A model generated the notes under the pieces. The model was given only the letters and a program-made list of their open reading frames with translations, ran no database searches and was not told the DNA's origin. Positions 62,071 to 64,000 of a stretch of DNA of 64,000 bases are shown one piece after another. The position numbers were made by a program, and so were the translations under genes. The DNA is from Platerodrilus igneus. Lineage: Eukaryota > Arthropoda > Insecta > Coleoptera > Lycidae. The first letter of the stretch is position 1; every line of letters starts with the position of its first letter. The DNA is taken from assembly GCA_036346225.1 (NCBI GenBank), contig JARFIW010000108.1, forward strand, positions 1 through 64,000, given 5' to 3'.

Positions 62071-62567
62071 GCATTGCGTGCACAAAATTCGCATAATGAA
62101 AACGGAACGAAGCAAAACAGGACGGATGTTTTCGTGTTGCTATTCGAACAGAAAGTGAATATTAAATTTGTTTAGCTAAAGCTTAAAGTAATCTTGTTGT
62201 TAAGGAAATAAAACAAGAAAATCCGAGTTTATGGAAATAATATGCAGCTTTTATTCGACGAATTCTTTCAAAGGAAAACACATAAGCATTAATTATCGAA
62301 TACTTAGAAAGACGTTTTCGCCTATCTAATTATGGCTTAAATTCTACTTTAAGGAATTCTTAAAAAGGATATTTATTTTTAATGAGCTGAAAGATTTATC
62401 AAGTAAAATATATAGGATATTTATTATTAATTACAATACAATTTTAAACATGTGAAAGGGTTATTTTAATTTACGGAATTAATTTTCGTGTTTAACGCCA
62501 AAGGGATTTGAGTTAAAAATTATTGTACATAAACTAACCAATTATTTCTGAAAATGAACGTAACAAA
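62071..62567 (+). repeat. ~500-bp direct repeat, right copy
   Basis: Partner of 59863-60368. It ends aacgtaacaaa at 62567 and is followed at once by a SINE fragment. Confidence 0.85.
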
Positions 62568-62880
62568 GGTCTCGGATAGGAATTGAACCTGTAGCCTTCC
62601 AATCGAGCCACCGAGAAGTAACTAAATTTATAACGCGTACGCGACCATATATCAATCTAACTTTTTCTATTACGCTTCACGTTTTTGTCGATCATATCTG
62701 AAGTGTCCATTTTTTTTACTTTTTCAAATATAGACAGTAAATGACACTCAAATTGGAAGGTTACAGGTTCGAATCCGGTTCGAAACCTTATTTTTCATTT
62801 TCCAAATGTTAGCGCGATTTGAAATTATTATTTGAATTTTGTAAAGAAAAATCCAAGTTATAATTTCATCTTATAAAATA
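62568..62880. mobile_element. Two SINE fragments in inverted arrangement
   Basis: 62568-62745 is on minus: B box (ggaattgaacct, 62580-62591), A-box-like cgagccaccgagaag, then the same upstream block as the 21561-21870 SINE. 62747-62880 is on plus: B box ggttcgaatcc (62766-62776) and a tail ending ttataatttcatcttataaa. Together they form a fold-back of the same SINE family. Confidence 0.6.
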
Positions 62881-63345
62881 ATATATACAGGGTGTTTCGG
62901 GAAGAAATGGAAATATTTTGAGAACATGTCTAGGAAGCCAAAATAAGCTCATATGTTTAAGTCGAATTTTTATTTGTTTCATTGTTGCTTAGATTTTTGT
63001 TTTAAAAAGTTTAATCAATTTAACTTCGATAACCTCCCAAATGACAATTTGAAACACTACTAAGTAGGCAGCCGTAAAAAGTGACAGTTGTGCTAATTTT
63101 ATGACATTTTAAAAATCTTCCACAAGTTCTGTCTTAAAGATTATGCAGACACGGTGTTTGTTTATGTTTCTGTGCAGTAGAGGAGTACCAACATCGTTTC
63201 CGAATCGAAAAATTCCCCAAGATGCAAGTTGTTCAAAGCGTTTTACACGTGCTAGCGAAACTAGGATATTTCCAAGTGCAATTATTATTTCTGAAAACAG
63301 CACGTGCTCAGTTTGGAATTTTAAGAATATATTCTAAATGTTGTA
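62881..63345. other. Possible MITE end and non-coding DNA
   Basis: atatacagggtgtttcggga at 62882-62901 resembles a terminal sequence of insect MITEs, but no inverted partner was found to the right. A 64-codon plus frame at 63143-63337 has no recognised features. Confidence 0.35.
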
Positions 63346-63865
63346 ATGTATCCTGGTCACGGCACCAAACTCTGTAATATAACCGACCTGGGAAACTGCT
63401 ACAAATCTGTACTCTAACCTACCTGCGGATGAACGAACACTCTCTCTTGACAATACCTAGCCTTGTGATCTAGTTGTCTAGTGGCTATGGCTAGTGGCAC
63501 CTACGTTGTGTGACCATGACTTAACGCAAATATACACATTAAGATGGCGTTAAGGCGGAAGGTTTGAAATAAAACTACAATATTTAACGACCCTACTCTA
63601 ATTATTATATGATAACCTCCAAATTAGGTTACCATCAATTAAACATGAATTACAAGAGCAAACAGTGCCGGACTTCCTGGGTTAACGCTGAGGAAAAAGT
63701 ATCGGCAGATAAAACCTCAACAACCCCGCGCTTCTAACTGCATAAATACACCTTTCCAAAGATGGGGTGGCAAACAAGCACCCTGTGCACTTTTAATATT
63801 ACGGGATGTCAATTGTTACTCAGATATTTTACATATGAAACTAAAGAAAGATTAGTGTAGTCTAG
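63346..63865. other. Mixed-composition DNA, possible LTR junction
   Basis: On the minus strand ttggtgccgtgaccaggat (63354-63373) resembles a retrotransposon primer-binding site following an LTR end (ttacagagt). No paired LTR is visible in the window. Confidence 0.25.
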
Positions 63866-63985
63866 CTAATCCTTTCCAGAAGGTACCGAGGACGTCTGAG
63901 CCATTACTACCAGGCCAAAGTTGAAGAGGAAGAACACCAGAAAGGTAAGGATCTTGACTACCAATGTTCCTCCCCGCACGGCCAT
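63866..63985 (-). CDS. Possible signal-anchor first exon
   Basis: A 39-codon minus frame starting MAVRGGTLVVKILTFLVFF has a strong hydrophobic segment (about residues 8-29) and then AQTSSVPSGKD before TAG at 63866-63868. A donor-like GGTACC within ...TCG|GTACCT would end the exon after TSS. It is GC-richer than its surroundings. It could be the first exon of a secreted or membrane protein whose remainder lies to the left; no partner exon was identified, so the call is tentative. Confidence 0.3.
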   Translation of the reverse strand: MAVRGGTLVVKILTFLVFFLFNFGLVVMAQTSSVPSGKD

Positions 63986-64000
63986 AAAATGTTAGTAAAC

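Noticed and set aside
1..64000. CRISPR arrays, operons, ribosome-binding sites or other bacterial features
   Set aside because: The window is eukaryotic. Tandem repeats here lack spacer structure, and the genes have introns.

Overview
The window looks like a gene-poor, AT-rich stretch of an insect nuclear genome. Both recognisable host genes have introns with consensus splice sites. One is an arthropod-type troponin C whose first coding exon contributes little more than the ATG. Most of the rest is transposable elements and satellite DNA of insect type. The order of insect cannot be fixed from sequence alone; a beetle is possible but unproven.

Layout. 1-800: TA microsatellites flanking a ~226 bp segment with a complete type I hammerhead ribozyme (672-716). 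841-6724: three copies of a ~1.8-2.0 kb non-coding repeat that starts TG, ends CA and lies in (TA)n tracts. 7557-16928 (minus): a two-exon gene for a leucine-rich-repeat transmembrane protein, with a 7.45 kb intron holding another copy of that repeat and a BEL/Pao gag remnant. 17540-21522: two more copies, then a tRNA-related SINE. 21967-25711: a 57-bp satellite whose period is exactly 19 codons. 27710-37066: a complete Ty3/gypsy element of the env-bearing (errantivirus-like, 17.6/297-like) type, with 548-bp LTRs and a 4-bp target duplication. It is disabled by a frameshift and in-frame stops. 37110-37455: more 57-bp satellite. 39597-46245: three further TG...CA repeats in alternating orientation. 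48100-48515: inverted satellite joined to an integrase pseudogene (48533-49570). 49690-51110: a non-autonomous element with three hairpin/CA-repeat modules. 53184-54660: a 10-bp satellite. 54882-57430 (minus): a decayed gypsy pol. 58621-58901 (plus): the 5' exons of troponin C; its next intron is loaded with mobile DNA (a second copy of the hairpin-module element between ~500-bp direct repeats, and SINE pieces). 63866-63985 (minus): a possible signal-anchor first exon at the right edge.

How it fits together. Only two host transcription units are supported: the LRR receptor-like gene, read leftward, and troponin C, read rightward. The most unusual content is the hammerhead ribozyme between TA tracts and the nine-copy family of promoter-bearing TG...CA repeats. 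These repeats share (TA)n junctions and make up roughly 17 kb of the window. All calls come from reading the sequence; no searches were run.
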